NCBI RefSeq assembly: GCF_000519205.1
Contig: NZ_JAFB01000027.1
Location: forward strand, 81,915-145,914
Reading direction: 5' to 3'
Length of the DNA: 64,000 bases
DNA from: Amycolatopsis taiwanensis DSM 45107
GTDB lineage: Bacteria > Actinomycetota > Actinomycetes > Mycobacteriales > Pseudonocardiaceae
Of this stretch, positions 1 to 7,715 are shown one piece after another. Under the pieces are notes generated by a model. It was not told where the DNA came from. It saw only the letters and a list, made by a program, of their open reading frames with translations, and made no database searches. How positions within the stretch are numbered: the stretch's first letter is position 1; the number at the start of each line of letters is the position of its first letter. The position numbers and the translations under genes are program-made.

Positions 1-1
1 G

Positions 2-127
2 CGCCGCCGCCAGGCCCCGCTATCGAGGCGGCAGGGCGCCATCAAAGACGACGTGACCCGAGGTCGTCAGGAGCGCCCTGGCGACACGATCGCGGTCGCG
101 CGCAAACTCGCGGAGGACACGCCATGA
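2..127 (+). CDS. C-terminal end of an upstream gene, probably ABC transporter ATP-binding subunit (partial)
   Basis: An open frame enters from the left edge and stops at 125-127, giving about 41 residues rich in Arg. Its stop overlaps the start of the permease as ATGA, which is typical of translational coupling in ABC operons. In nitrate/sulfonate/taurine importers the ATPase gene usually precedes the permease, so I infer an ATPase tail. No ATPase motif lies inside the visible part, so the assignment rests on position alone. Confidence 0.4.
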   Translation, partial: RRRQAPLSRRQGAIKDDVTRGRQERPGDTIAVARKLAEDTP

Positions 128-1005
128 CGAGCGCCTCGCAGGCCCAGCGATCGATCGAAGTGACTGACGGCACGGTGCTCACCAGGGAGCCGGGGCCGGC
201 AGAACTGCGGCCACGCGCGCACGCACGCCGCCAGCGGACCGTCCGGATGTCGCTGTCGATCGGCGTTCCCGTCGCCATTATCGTGCTGTGGCAGGTGGTT
301 TCGGACAGCGCGCTGATTGATCCTCGGCTGTACCCCTCACCGACCACCATCGCGGAGTCCGCCTGGGACATGGCCGTCAGCGGCGTGCTCTGGCATGACC
401 TCTGGATCAGTTGCCAACGGGTGATCCTCGGCTTCCTGCTCGGCGCGGTGACCGGGCTTGCGCTCGGGGTGTTCACCGGTTTGTCGAAGTATGTGCGGGC
501 CGCGCTGGAGCCGATGCTCAATGGTCTCTACACGGTGCCGAAGCTGGCGTTGCTGCCGATCTTCCTGACCATCTTCGGGCTGGGGGAGGGCCCGAAGATC
601 GTGCTGATCGCGGTGACCGTGTTCTTCTACGTCTGGATCTCCACCATGTCCGCGATCCTGGTGGTGCCCAAGGGATACCGCGAGGCCGCGGTGTCCTTCG
701 GGGCCGGCAACTGGCAGATGTTCACCAAGATCATCCTGCCCGCCGCGCTACCGCAGACCTTCGTCGGGCTGCGGATCTCCATGGCCACGGCGGTGCTGGT
801 CCTGGTCGGCGCCGAGTTCATCGTCGGCAACGACGGTCTCGGTTACGTCATCTTCAATTCCCGTTCCCTGCTGCAGAACGAGCGGATGTATGTCGGCATC
901 GTCTGCGCCGCCCTGCTCGGCGTGATCGCGTCCGCCTTGGTGCGGTGGCTCGGTAGGCGACTGTCCCCGTGGTCTCCCGAGGACAACGCGATCAGCCCGC
1001 AGTAA
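124..1005 (+). CDS. ABC transporter permease, nitrate/sulfonate/taurine (SsuC/TauC) type
   Basis: This 293-residue integral membrane protein forms the channel of a NitT/TauT-family importer. After a cytoplasmic N-terminus of about 40 residues there is a first membrane segment near residues 41-62, then the binding-protein-dependent transport domain (about 95-285). The ATPase-coupling EAA loop is visible at residues 187-206, with E-A-A, a Gly four residues later and a terminal L-P. The start overlaps the preceding stop (ATGA), and a lipoprotein gene follows 40 bp downstream. Substrate is not shown by sequence; sulfonates, taurine, nitrate or pyrimidine precursors are all handled by this family. 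SsuD-like monooxygenases elsewhere in the window make an organosulfur substrate plausible. Confidence 0.9.
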   Translation: MTSASQAQRSIEVTDGTVLTREPGPAELRPRAHARRQRTVRMSLSIGVPVAIIVLWQVVSDSALIDPRLYPSPTTIAESAWDMAVSGVLWHDLWISCQRVILGFLLGAVTGLALGVFTGLSKYVRAALEPMLNGLYTVPKLALLPIFLTIFGLGEGPKIVLIAVTVFFYVWISTMSAILVVPKGYREAAVSFGAGNWQMFTKIILPAALPQTFVGLRISMATAVLVLVGAEFIVGNDGLGYVIFNSRSLLQNERMYVGIVCAALLGVIASALVRWLGRRLSPWSPEDNAISPQ

Positions 1006-1045
1006 CCCATCCGTCACCCGAGGCCACGTTGAAAAGGACCCGGCC

Positions 1046-2200
1046 ATGATCAGAACTCGTGCAAAACGCCTCCCGATCCCACTGGTGCTGGCCGCCGTGC
1101 TCACCCTGCTCGCGGGCTGCGGAGCCGGCCGCGGTGGCACCGGCAGCACGATCGCCACCCCGGCTCGGCCGATCACCGCGGTCGAGGGGTGCGGTCCGGA
1201 GTCCTACACGGACCCGGACGTCCGCGACCATCCCCTCGCGCGGTGCGCGCCGAACACTCCCGCGCCGAAGAAGCTCGCCCAGCGGACGAAGATCACCGTC
1301 AGCGCGGCGACGCTGAGCGCGGAACATCTGGCACCGCTACTTCTCGCCAAGAGCCTCGGCGAGTTCGAGAAGGAGAACCTGGACGTCGATTTCCGGGTGT
1401 TGACCGCGGCCGACGCGTGGCCGTTGCTCGGCCGGGGCGACCTCGATGTCGTCTGGGGCGGCACGGAAGCCGCCATGTTCAACGCGATCGCGTCGGACTT
1501 CCACATCCGCCAGGTGAGCGGCAACTTCATTCCGGCCGCTGGTTCGAAGGTCGGGCTGTGGAGCAGCACCAACGGGAAGGTCGACCCGGCGAACCCGAAG
1601 ATCAGCGCGCTGAAGGGCGGTACCGTCGCATCCATCGTCGGGCCGGGTGGCGTGATCAACTATCCGTTGAGCGAGGCGCTGAAGAAGGAAGGACTGTCCA
1701 TCAAGGACATCAAGATCCAGACGCTGCCGGCGGCGGACATCCTCACCGCGCTGCGCAACGGAAGCGTGGACGGCGCCTGGGTACTCGACCCGCTCTGGCT
1801 GGAGCTGCAGAAGGACCCGAAGGTCGCCCATCTGGCCGGTCAACCGGAGGGTGAGGTGCTCGGCGGCGCCTTCATGGGGCCGAACCTGCTGGAGAAGAAC
1901 AAGGACGCCGGAGTCGCGTTCCTGCGGGCGGTCATCCGGACCATCAACACCTACTTCACCGGCGACTACCACCAGAACGCGCAGACCATGGCGGACGTGC
2001 AGCGGGAGACGAAGCTGACCCAGGAACAGCTGACCAAGACACCGGCGCTGATGTTCGACTGGGAGATCAGGTCCGGCACGGCAGCGCGGATTCAGGAGGT
2101 CTTCCTGAGTACCCGAGCCGTCTCCTACACGGAAGCACTGCCCGAGGACAAGATCGTCGACCGGTCTCTCTATCAGGAAGTCGTCGGCCGGAGCCAGTGA
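1046..2200 (+). CDS. ABC transporter substrate-binding lipoprotein (NitT/TauT family)
   Basis: This 384-residue lipoprotein would capture the substrate outside the membrane and deliver it to the permease encoded upstream. A lipoprotein signal peptide ends in the lipobox L-L-A-G-C, with the lipidated cysteine at residue 25, followed by a linker and a SsuA/THI5/NMT1-like periplasmic-binding fold. The phrase SAEHLAPLLLAKSLGEFEKE (about 93-112) matches the start of domain 1 in this family, and VDGAWVLDPLW marks the domain-2 ligand-site strand. The start has an AAAGGAC ribosome site. Its stop overlaps the next gene (TGATG), so transporter and enzyme genes are probably co-translated. Confidence 0.9.
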   Translation: MIRTRAKRLPIPLVLAAVLTLLAGCGAGRGGTGSTIATPARPITAVEGCGPESYTDPDVRDHPLARCAPNTPAPKKLAQRTKITVSAATLSAEHLAPLLLAKSLGEFEKENLDVDFRVLTAADAWPLLGRGDLDVVWGGTEAAMFNAIASDFHIRQVSGNFIPAAGSKVGLWSSTNGKVDPANPKISALKGGTVASIVGPGGVINYPLSEALKKEGLSIKDIKIQTLPAADILTALRNGSVDGAWVLDPLWLELQKDPKVAHLAGQPEGEVLGGAFMGPNLLEKNKDAGVAFLRAVIRTINTYFTGDYHQNAQTMADVQRETKLTQEQLTKTPALMFDWEIRSGTAARIQEVFLSTRAVSYTEALPEDKIVDRSLYQEVVGRSQ

Positions 2201-3006
2201 TGGCCGGCAGGTTCGACGGCACCGTCGCGGTGGTCTTCGGGGCGGCCCGGCCCCCGGGTATCGGGCGGGCGACGGCGCTTCGGCTCGCCGGCGAGGGCGC
2301 CCTGGTCGCCTGCCTCGACCACACCGGTGCGGCCGGGTCCGATGTGGACACGACGGCGGTGTCACGTGCCGCGCTCGAGGCGGTAGTCGGGGAGATAATC
2401 GACGCCAGTGGCACGGCGATCGGGATACCGGTGGACACCACGGACGAGGACTCGGTGCGTGCCGGTCTTGCCGAGGCGGAGCGGGTCCTCGGCCCGATCG
2501 GTGCCGGCGCATACCTCGGTGGCGGGACGGGGCCGGGCAACGGCGCACTGCTCCGTCTGCCGCTTGAGGAGTTCGACGCGACGATCCGGCTGAACCTCCG
2601 CGGTGCGCTGATCGCCATGCGCGGCCTTGCCGGCCGGATGCCGGACGGCGGTGCCATTGTGGCGCTGTCGTCGCACGCGGTCCGGTCACGGCCGGCCACC
2701 TTCGGTGCGTTCGCGGCCGCGAAGGCCGGTGTCGAGTCGTTGGTCGGCTCGCTCGCTCGCGAACTGGCCGCGTCCGGGGTGCGGGTGAACGCGGTGTCGC
2801 CGCTCGGGATCGGTGGTGGCGCGGTGAACCCTGGCCTCGCGGCCACGGCGGGCGGGTCGCCTCCGATGCCGGACTGGATCAGCGACCGCATCCCGCTCGG
2901 CCGGCTCCAGTCCGCCGATGAGACCGCGGCCGCGGTCACCTACTTGCTGTCGGAGGACGCGTCGTTCATCACCGGTCAGACCCTCTCCGTGACCGGTGGT
3001 GCCTGA
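2200..3006 (+). CDS. Short-chain dehydrogenase/reductase (SDR) family protein with Tyr-to-Phe active site
   Basis: A 268-residue Rossmann-fold SDR. The nucleotide-binding loop is GAARPPGIGRA (residues 14-24) and the C-terminal QTLSVTGG motif of classical SDRs is present. The expected catalytic triad is Ser158, Tyr171 and Lys175. Ser and Lys are there, but position 171, thirteen residues after Ser158, is Phe (TTC at 2710-2712), giving FAAAK instead of YxxxK. Classical oxidoreductase chemistry should therefore be impaired. The ATG at 2200 overlaps the preceding stop; GTG at 2197 is the alternative start. It lies in the transporter operon and is followed by a TIM-barrel isomerase, so it may act on the imported compound or a derivative. 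Confidence 0.85.
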   Translation: MAGRFDGTVAVVFGAARPPGIGRATALRLAGEGALVACLDHTGAAGSDVDTTAVSRAALEAVVGEIIDASGTAIGIPVDTTDEDSVRAGLAEAERVLGPIGAGAYLGGGTGPGNGALLRLPLEEFDATIRLNLRGALIAMRGLAGRMPDGGAIVALSSHAVRSRPATFGAFAAAKAGVESLVGSLARELAASGVRVNAVSPLGIGGGAVNPGLAATAGGSPPMPDWISDRIPLGRLQSADETAAAVTYLLSEDASFITGQTLSVTGGA

Positions 3007-3052
3007 TAGCGTCTGTAGCGACCAAGCGATTGCTCGCTGGAAGGACGTCCCC

Positions 3053-3841
3053 GTGCAGGCGACCAGCGTGAATCCGATGGCGGCGCTCGCCATGCCGTTG
3101 CCGGACGAATTCACGATGTATCAACGGATCGGTGCGACAAGCATCGGCCTGTACTATCCCAAGGGCAGTCAGCTCGGCTGGACCGCGGTCATCGCGCTGG
3201 CCGCCGACCGCGGGCTTCGGGTCGAGTACCTGTGCCTCGGTATTATGTCCACAGTAGACAGTGAGGCCTATCGAGCCGATGTGGACGGATTGATCGATGC
3301 GGTACGTGCGGCGGCCGACCTCGGTGCCCACACCGTGTACTGCACCAGCGGACGCTCCGGTCGACTGCCGTGGCGCGTCGCCGCCCAGTATGCGGCGAAC
3401 TTGCTCGGCCCGGTGGCACAACGGGCGAACGAGCTCGGGGTCACGCTCGCGCTGGAGAACACCATGTCGATCCGGTCGGACCTCGGCTTCACCCACAGCC
3501 TGCGGGATACCGCCGAGCTGGCGCGACTCGCCGGCGCGGGACTGTGCGTCGACCTCTACTGCTGCTGGCAGGAAGCCGACCTCGTCGAGACCCTGCGCGC
3601 GAACCTCGATCTCGTTCGCCTCGTGCAGGTCAGCGACTTCAAGGTCGGTACGATGACGATGCCCAATCGCTGGCCGCCGGGCGACGGCGACATTCCGCTC
3701 GACCGGCTGCTCGCCGAGGTGCGGGAGCTCGGCTACCGAGGACTGATCGACCTGGAGCTACTCGGCCCGGCGATCGACGCCGAAGGCCCGGAAGCGGCGT
3801 TGCGGCGGGGCCTGCGCTGGCTTGCCGAACACCAAGGCTGA
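3053..3841 (+). CDS. Sugar phosphate isomerase/epimerase family TIM-barrel protein (xylose-isomerase-like)
   Basis: A 262-residue protein with the AP-endonuclease-2/xylose-isomerase-like TIM barrel. Metal-ligand-type positions can be seen at VTLALENT (Glu), the CVDLY strand (Asp), LVQVSDFK (Asp) and LIDLELLG (Glu). The His that usually follows the Asp of the middle strand (DxxH) appears to be Cys (DLYC), so metal binding may differ from typical members. GTG at 3053 is chosen because GGAAGGAC lies 5 bp upstream; an in-frame start at 2996 would overlap the SDR. Substrate is unknown. Members of this fold isomerise or epimerise sugars, inositols or hydroxypyruvate-type compounds. It closes the transporter-SDR operon. 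Confidence 0.8.
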   Translation: MQATSVNPMAALAMPLPDEFTMYQRIGATSIGLYYPKGSQLGWTAVIALAADRGLRVEYLCLGIMSTVDSEAYRADVDGLIDAVRAAADLGAHTVYCTSGRSGRLPWRVAAQYAANLLGPVAQRANELGVTLALENTMSIRSDLGFTHSLRDTAELARLAGAGLCVDLYCCWQEADLVETLRANLDLVRLVQVSDFKVGTMTMPNRWPPGDGDIPLDRLLAEVRELGYRGLIDLELLGPAIDAEGPEAALRRGLRWLAEHQG

Positions 3842-3897
3842 GCGGGCAGGCCGGTCCTACTGGTGTTGGTGAAGTGACGTTGACCTAGGACGGCTCG

Positions 3898-4653
3898 CTA
3901 TCCGGACCGTCGTGGACGGTTTCGAGCGAGCCAGTCGGGGTAGTGGGTGGGGGCGATGCGGGCGCCGTTCGGGGCGGTGAGGACGTCTCCGTGGGCGGCG
4001 GCGAACATGCCCGCGGTGTCATCGGTGACGACAGTGCGCCCGTCACTTCTGGCGGTCACGGTAAGCCGGCCGAGTTCGTCGAGGGGGTAGACGTCGGGAC
4101 CTGCGATGTTGAGGACGCCGTTCAGCGGGCTGCCTGCGGCGACTTCGGCGACAACGCTGGAGACATCCGCGGCGGCGATCGGCTGGATCGGCGTGCGTGG
4201 CAGGCGGACCGTGTCGCCCTCGGTGGTCATGCCCAGGGTCGCGTCCATGAACTCCATGAACTGCGTGGCGCGGACGATGGAATACGGGATCGGCCCGGCC
4301 TTGAGGATGTTTTCCTGAAGCACCTTCGCACGGTAGTAGTCCAGTCCGGGCACCTGGTCCACGCCGACGATCGAGAGGATGACGAAGTGTCCGACCCCGC
4401 CCTTCGCACTCGCGGCAAGCAGGTTGTCCATCGAAGTCTGGAAGAAGGCGAGCGAGGCGTCGTCGAAGGTCGGAGAGTTCGTCAGGTTGATGACGACGTC
4501 GACGCCCGTCACGGCCGCCTCCAGGCCCTGGCCGGTGACGATGTCCACGCCCGTGGACAGGGAGTGCGGTACGGCTTGGTGCCCGGCCGCCTTCAGGTTC
4601 TCCACGACCCGTGACCCGATCAACCCGGTTCCGCCGATGACTGCGAACTTCAT
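3898..4653 (-). CDS. NAD(P)-binding NmrA-like atypical SDR
   Basis: A 251-residue protein with an N-terminal Rossmann motif (GGTGLIGSR, residues about 7-15) and the pattern of NmrA/HSCARG-type atypical SDRs: a DVVINLTNSP strand, a YYRAKVLQE segment carrying Tyr and Lys, and a short C-terminal substrate domain. Such proteins act as NADPH sensors or as reductases of ketones and quinones. ATG at 4653 is preferred over ATG at 4662 because the GGAAGG ribosome site sits 8 bp ahead. It converges on the isomerase gene and has no obvious operon partner. Confidence 0.8.
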   Translation of the reverse strand: MKFAVIGGTGLIGSRVVENLKAAGHQAVPHSLSTGVDIVTGQGLEAAVTGVDVVINLTNSPTFDDASLAFFQTSMDNLLAASAKGGVGHFVILSIVGVDQVPGLDYYRAKVLQENILKAGPIPYSIVRATQFMEFMDATLGMTTEGDTVRLPRTPIQPIAAADVSSVVAEVAAGSPLNGVLNIAGPDVYPLDELGRLTVTARSDGRTVVTDDTAGMFAAAHGDVLTAPNGARIAPTHYPDWLARNRPRRSG

Positions 4654-5022
4654 GGCATACACCTTCCTTCGACAACCGGTGTCCGACAGACCGCCTGTGC
4701 GGCTCTGCTTGCCAGGTGCTGACCCCTCGACGAACGTGACCGTCTCGTTGAGCGGTATCCGGCCCGTACGGGCGTGCCCCTGCGTGACGTCCTCAAACCC
4801 GGTCGACCGGCCACAGAAGAGGATGACCCTGTCCGGGTGAGTTTCCGAGCCACCGGGTCACGGCATCGTCTATTGAGCGGGCTCTGCCACTTGGGTGGCT
4901 GATCGTTGATTCTGCTCATGTCCATGGATTCTGTGGGTAAGTAGCGGTAAAGATCGGGATCGGGTCATCGCCGACGGCAGCGTGCCGTCGGCCATCAGAT
5001 GTCAGCAGGGAGACCAAATCCG
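4654..5022. other. Divergent intergenic region with a 10-bp-stem hairpin
   Basis: This holds the promoter regions of the NmrA-like gene (minus) and the ornithine-cyclodeaminase homologue (plus). A perfect inverted repeat GCCGACGGCA / TGCCGTCGGC with a 3-nt loop occupies 4970-4992, 30 bp ahead of the preferred plus-strand ATG, where it would fold in the 5' leader. No gene is recognised in the rest. A weak minus-strand reading frame at 4650-4925 has no family resemblance. Confidence 0.5.
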
Positions 5023-6057
5023 ATGAAACCAGAACAGATCAGGATCATCGACCGGGCCACCGCAATTCACTGTCTGGCGGAGATCGACCCGGTGGAGGTG
5101 GTCGAGTCGGCAGTACGCGCCCACACCGAAGGCGCGTCGGATTTGCCCGCCGAAGGATACATGGAGTGGAAGAACCGCTCCGGTGCATATACGCGCTCGG
5201 TGGCGATGCTCGGATCGATCCGGTGCGGACAGGACTCGGCCTATGGCATGAAGCTGATCAACGCGTCGGTGACTAATCCCGCGCTCGGCATCGAGCGGGC
5301 CGGCGGCTTCACCGTTCTGTTCGACCCCGAGACCGCGCGGCCGGTCACCCTCATCGAGGCCGGCCATGTCAGCGCGTTGCGCACCTCCGCGTACACGATG
5401 TCGACCCTGCGCACCCTCGGCCCGCCGGCCTTCGACGCGGTATCCATCGTCGGGTGCGGCACCATCGCGGCGATGCATGTGCGCCAACTGCGGCGATATT
5501 TCCCGTCAGTGCAGGAAGTCCACGTCTTCGACATCGACCCAGCCCGGACGTCGGCCTTCGCGCGGAACGTCACGGCGGAGTTCGCTGACCTGACGGTCGT
5601 CGAGCACGACGATGTGCGATCGTGCGTGGGCGCCAGCCGGGTTGTCATCACCCTGACGGTGTCATCAGAGCCCTACATCGAGCCGGACTGGCTCCGCCAA
5701 GGCACATTCGCCGCACACGTCTCGCTCGACGACCTTCTGCCGTCGACGTTCACTGCGGCCGAGGCGCTCTACGTCGATGATGTCGACCTTGTCCGGGACA
5801 ACCCTCGCCGGGTCCTCGGAGCGGTGATGCAAGCGGGCGACGTCGTCGCGGACGCCGATGAGGCCGCCGCGGGCGGACGTGCGCTGGCGAGGGTCTACGG
5901 AGACGTGCTGCTTGGCCGCGGCGCGGCGATTCGTCCCGGCAGCGGCTTCGTGGTCAGCAATCCATTCGGGATGGCCATTCTGGATGTGGCTCTTTGTCAG
6001 GAGATCTCGGTGCGGGCGCAGGCAACGAACCTCGGAGTAGTGGTCGATCTTCTCTGA
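5023..6057 (+). CDS. Ornithine cyclodeaminase / mu-crystallin family protein
   Basis: A 344-residue NAD(P)-dependent enzyme of the OCD/mu-crystallin family, which includes ornithine cyclodeaminase, alanine dehydrogenase, ketimine reductases and SbnB-type opine dehydrogenases. The substrate-domain signature TRSVAMLGS and the dinucleotide-binding motif GCGTIAAMHV (G-x-G-x-x-A) are visible, as is the LRTSAYTMSTLRTL segment that precedes the Rossmann domain. ATG at 5023 has GGGAG ten bases upstream; ATG at 4999 is the alternative. It appears monocistronic, and a tandem operator-like repeat lies directly downstream. The exact reaction cannot be set from sequence. A second OCD homologue occurs at 54174. 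Confidence 0.85.
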   Translation: MKPEQIRIIDRATAIHCLAEIDPVEVVESAVRAHTEGASDLPAEGYMEWKNRSGAYTRSVAMLGSIRCGQDSAYGMKLINASVTNPALGIERAGGFTVLFDPETARPVTLIEAGHVSALRTSAYTMSTLRTLGPPAFDAVSIVGCGTIAAMHVRQLRRYFPSVQEVHVFDIDPARTSAFARNVTAEFADLTVVEHDDVRSCVGASRVVITLTVSSEPYIEPDWLRQGTFAAHVSLDDLLPSTFTAAEALYVDDVDLVRDNPRRVLGAVMQAGDVVADADEAAAGGRALARVYGDVLLGRGAAIRPGSGFVVSNPFGMAILDVALCQEISVRAQATNLGVVVDLL

Positions 6058-6067
6058 GCCCGGTTCG

Positions 6068-6105
6068 TTGACAATTTGTCGACAGCACATTGACAAATTG
6101 TCGAC
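6068..6105. promoter_or_regulatory. Tandem quasi-palindromic operator-like repeats
   Basis: Two nearly identical 16-bp elements, TTGACAATTTGTCGAC (6068-6083) and TTGACAAATTGTCGAC (6090-6105), are spaced 22 bp start to start. Each is close to a palindrome (TTGACAA-n-TTGTCGA), and the spacing puts both on the same helix face. Layout and sequence resemble paired GntR/FadR-type operators. They lie about 120 bp upstream of the MbtH-like start with its intact ribosome site, and 10 bp after the cyclodeaminase stop. The cognate regulator is unknown. Confidence 0.6.
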
Positions 6106-6225
6106 CCGGCCCTTGATACGTTTGCCCGGACGGACGGAAATTGTCCGCCGAAATCTTTTCGGGGTACCGCCATGGCGCCGTGAATGCGGCCCTTCCGGGC
6201 CGCCTGCCAACTTCCGGAGGACCAC

Positions 6226-6355
6226 ATGAGTAACCCGTTCGAGGATGATCGGACCACCTACCGCGTGCTGGTGAACCACGAGAACCAGCAGGCGCTGTGG
6301 CCTGAGTTCGTCGACACCCCGGCCGGCTGGACAGCGGCATTCGGCCCGGAATCTG
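6226..6355 (+). pseudogene. MbtH-like protein, truncated after about 43 residues
   Basis: Full-length MbtH-like proteins are 60-75 residues and serve as obligate partners of NRPS adenylation domains. This copy starts with the canonical MSNPFEDD and keeps the YRVLVNHENQQALWPEF core and the following PAGW-AAFGP, with a perfect CCGGAGG ribosome site 6 bp before the ATG. It then loses the conserved C-terminal part (normally C-x-x-Y-I/V-E...W) because the DNA switches, around 6345-6358, to a TPR coding frame. In the MbtH frame, translation would run as unrelated sequence to a stop at 6559-6561. No NRPS gene is in the window, so this is a remnant of a lost siderophore or peptide cluster. Confidence 0.8.
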
Positions 6356-6697
6356 GGCGTCGTGCACAACCAGCTCGACCGCCAGCTCGAGGCCGCCGAC
6401 TTTCACCGGCGTGCGCTGGCCATCAATGCGGAACTGGGCAACAGGTACGTCGAGACGTCCTGCATGGTGAACCCGGGACTGACGTACACCAACCTCCGGC
6501 AGTTGGACCTTGCGGGGAACTATCTGCGGAAAGCCGTCGAACTGAGCAGGCAAATCGGTAGCCGGGAGGAAGAGGCGCGAAGCCGCTGCCTGCTTGCCGA
6601 CTGCCTGCGGCTGAGCGGTGAGCTGGCCGAGGCCAACGGGCTGCCCGTGGATGCCGGAATACGACAGCGACTGGCAGACCCGGCTTCGTCCGCCTGA
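6350..6697 (+). pseudogene. TPR-repeat fragment (C-terminal part of an AfsR/SARP- or STAND-type regulator)
   Basis: The reading frame A-R-N-L-G-V-V-H-N-Q-L-D (from about 6344) through LAGNYLRKAVELSRQIGSRE and AEANGLPVDAGIRQRLADPA carries two or three TPR helices of the kind found at the C-terminus of AfsR/SARP and LuxR-type actinobacterial regulators. The N-terminal DNA-binding and NTPase domains are missing, and the fragment is spliced directly onto the MbtH-like fragment in a different frame. Only an internal GTG at 6362 could start it, without a good ribosome site. It ends at a normal TGA at 6697, so the true C-terminus seems intact. I read it as a deletion junction, not a functional gene. 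Confidence 0.65.
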
Positions 6698-6764
6698 ACC
6701 CGCAGTGACCCGTGCGCCGGTCCATTGCAGGAGGCGTGCGCGGCTGTGGTTTCCTCGACGGCCG

Positions 6765-7715
6765 TTAGACCGGATTCAGCCGTTGACCGATGTCGCTGGG
6801 CCAGTCCACACCGGGGACCAGGGGGTCCTTCGAGATCGGCTTGGGATTGGGCGGCGGGGAATCCGGCTCGAACGAGCCGGGATCGAACGGCTGGCCGGGC
6901 TGGGCGAACGTCGGCACATTATGCTGCACGTCCGCGGTCTTCGAGTTCGTTTTCTTGCCCAGTTCGACCAGCGTGTCGTTGACCTGCTTGATGCGGGCGT
7001 TCGTGTTGTCCTTGAGGTGGTCCAGGGCCGTCAGGATGCTCTGCGCGGTCTCCAAATCCGACGAGGTCGACACGTTGATCGTGGCGACCAGGCTGGAGGC
7101 GCCGCCAACAAGCCCGGCCAGACCGACCAGGACCAGGCTGTCACCGGCGGTCAGCGGGGCGAGCACCGCCGAGGCGGTCGTCAGCACGACCGAAATCGCC
7201 TGCTGATCGACGTTCTGGAAGGCGGAGAGCCCGGCCTGCAGAATGGAGATCAGGTCGTGATGACATTCACTGACGATGTTTCCGTACAGATCGTACAGTG
7301 TGGCGAGGTCACCCAGCGCGTCCTGCGCCACGCGATAGGCCGTGTCGGTCTGGTTCAAATAAGTTTTGAACGCCGTCGCACTGCTGCCCTGCCAGTGCTG
7401 CATGTTCTGGGTCGCCGCGCCGAATCCCTGGGGCTCGTCCTCGAAAAGTGTTTCCCGGGTGGCCGACAGGACATTCTTGGTGTCGGTGACCGCGTCGGCG
7501 TCTCCGGCGGAGAGGTTCTCCGCGCGCGGCCGGATCGACTTGACGGCATCCTGTGCCGCCTGCGCGTCGAGTGACTGTTGTATGGCGGGAACATCGGGAA
7601 TCATGGGCAAGATCCAGAACAGCGCTTCTCTGGCCGCTTTGCGTTGCGTGACGTGCCACGCCGACATCTCGTCCTCGATCTGGGAGACCAGATCCATTGC
7701 TTGCTGGCAGCTCAT
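6765..7715 (-). CDS. WXG-domain putative type VII secretion (ESX) substrate with Pro-rich tail
   Basis: A 316-residue protein with an N-terminal helical region, a W-Q-G turn in the phrase NMQHWQGSSATAFKTYLNQT (the WxG hairpin followed by A-F-x-x-Y typical of WXG100/LXG modules), then a hydrophobic, Ala/Val-rich segment (about 190-230) and a Pro-rich C-terminus ending near DWPSDIGQRLNPV. WXG proteins are exported by ESX secretion as helical-hairpin dimers. The start ATG overlaps the stop of the preceding small gene (ATGA), which supports co-expression as a pair. No ESX machine gene (EccC, EccD, MycP) is in the window, so export depends on a system encoded elsewhere. No toxin motif is seen at the C-terminus. 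Confidence 0.7.
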   Translation of the reverse strand: MSCQQAMDLVSQIEDEMSAWHVTQRKAAREALFWILPMIPDVPAIQQSLDAQAAQDAVKSIRPRAENLSAGDADAVTDTKNVLSATRETLFEDEPQGFGAATQNMQHWQGSSATAFKTYLNQTDTAYRVAQDALGDLATLYDLYGNIVSECHHDLISILQAGLSAFQNVDQQAISVVLTTASAVLAPLTAGDSLVLVGLAGLVGGASSLVATINVSTSSDLETAQSILTALDHLKDNTNARIKQVNDTLVELGKKTNSKTADVQHNVPTFAQPGQPFDPGSFEPDSPPPNPKPISKDPLVPGVDWPSDIGQRLNPV

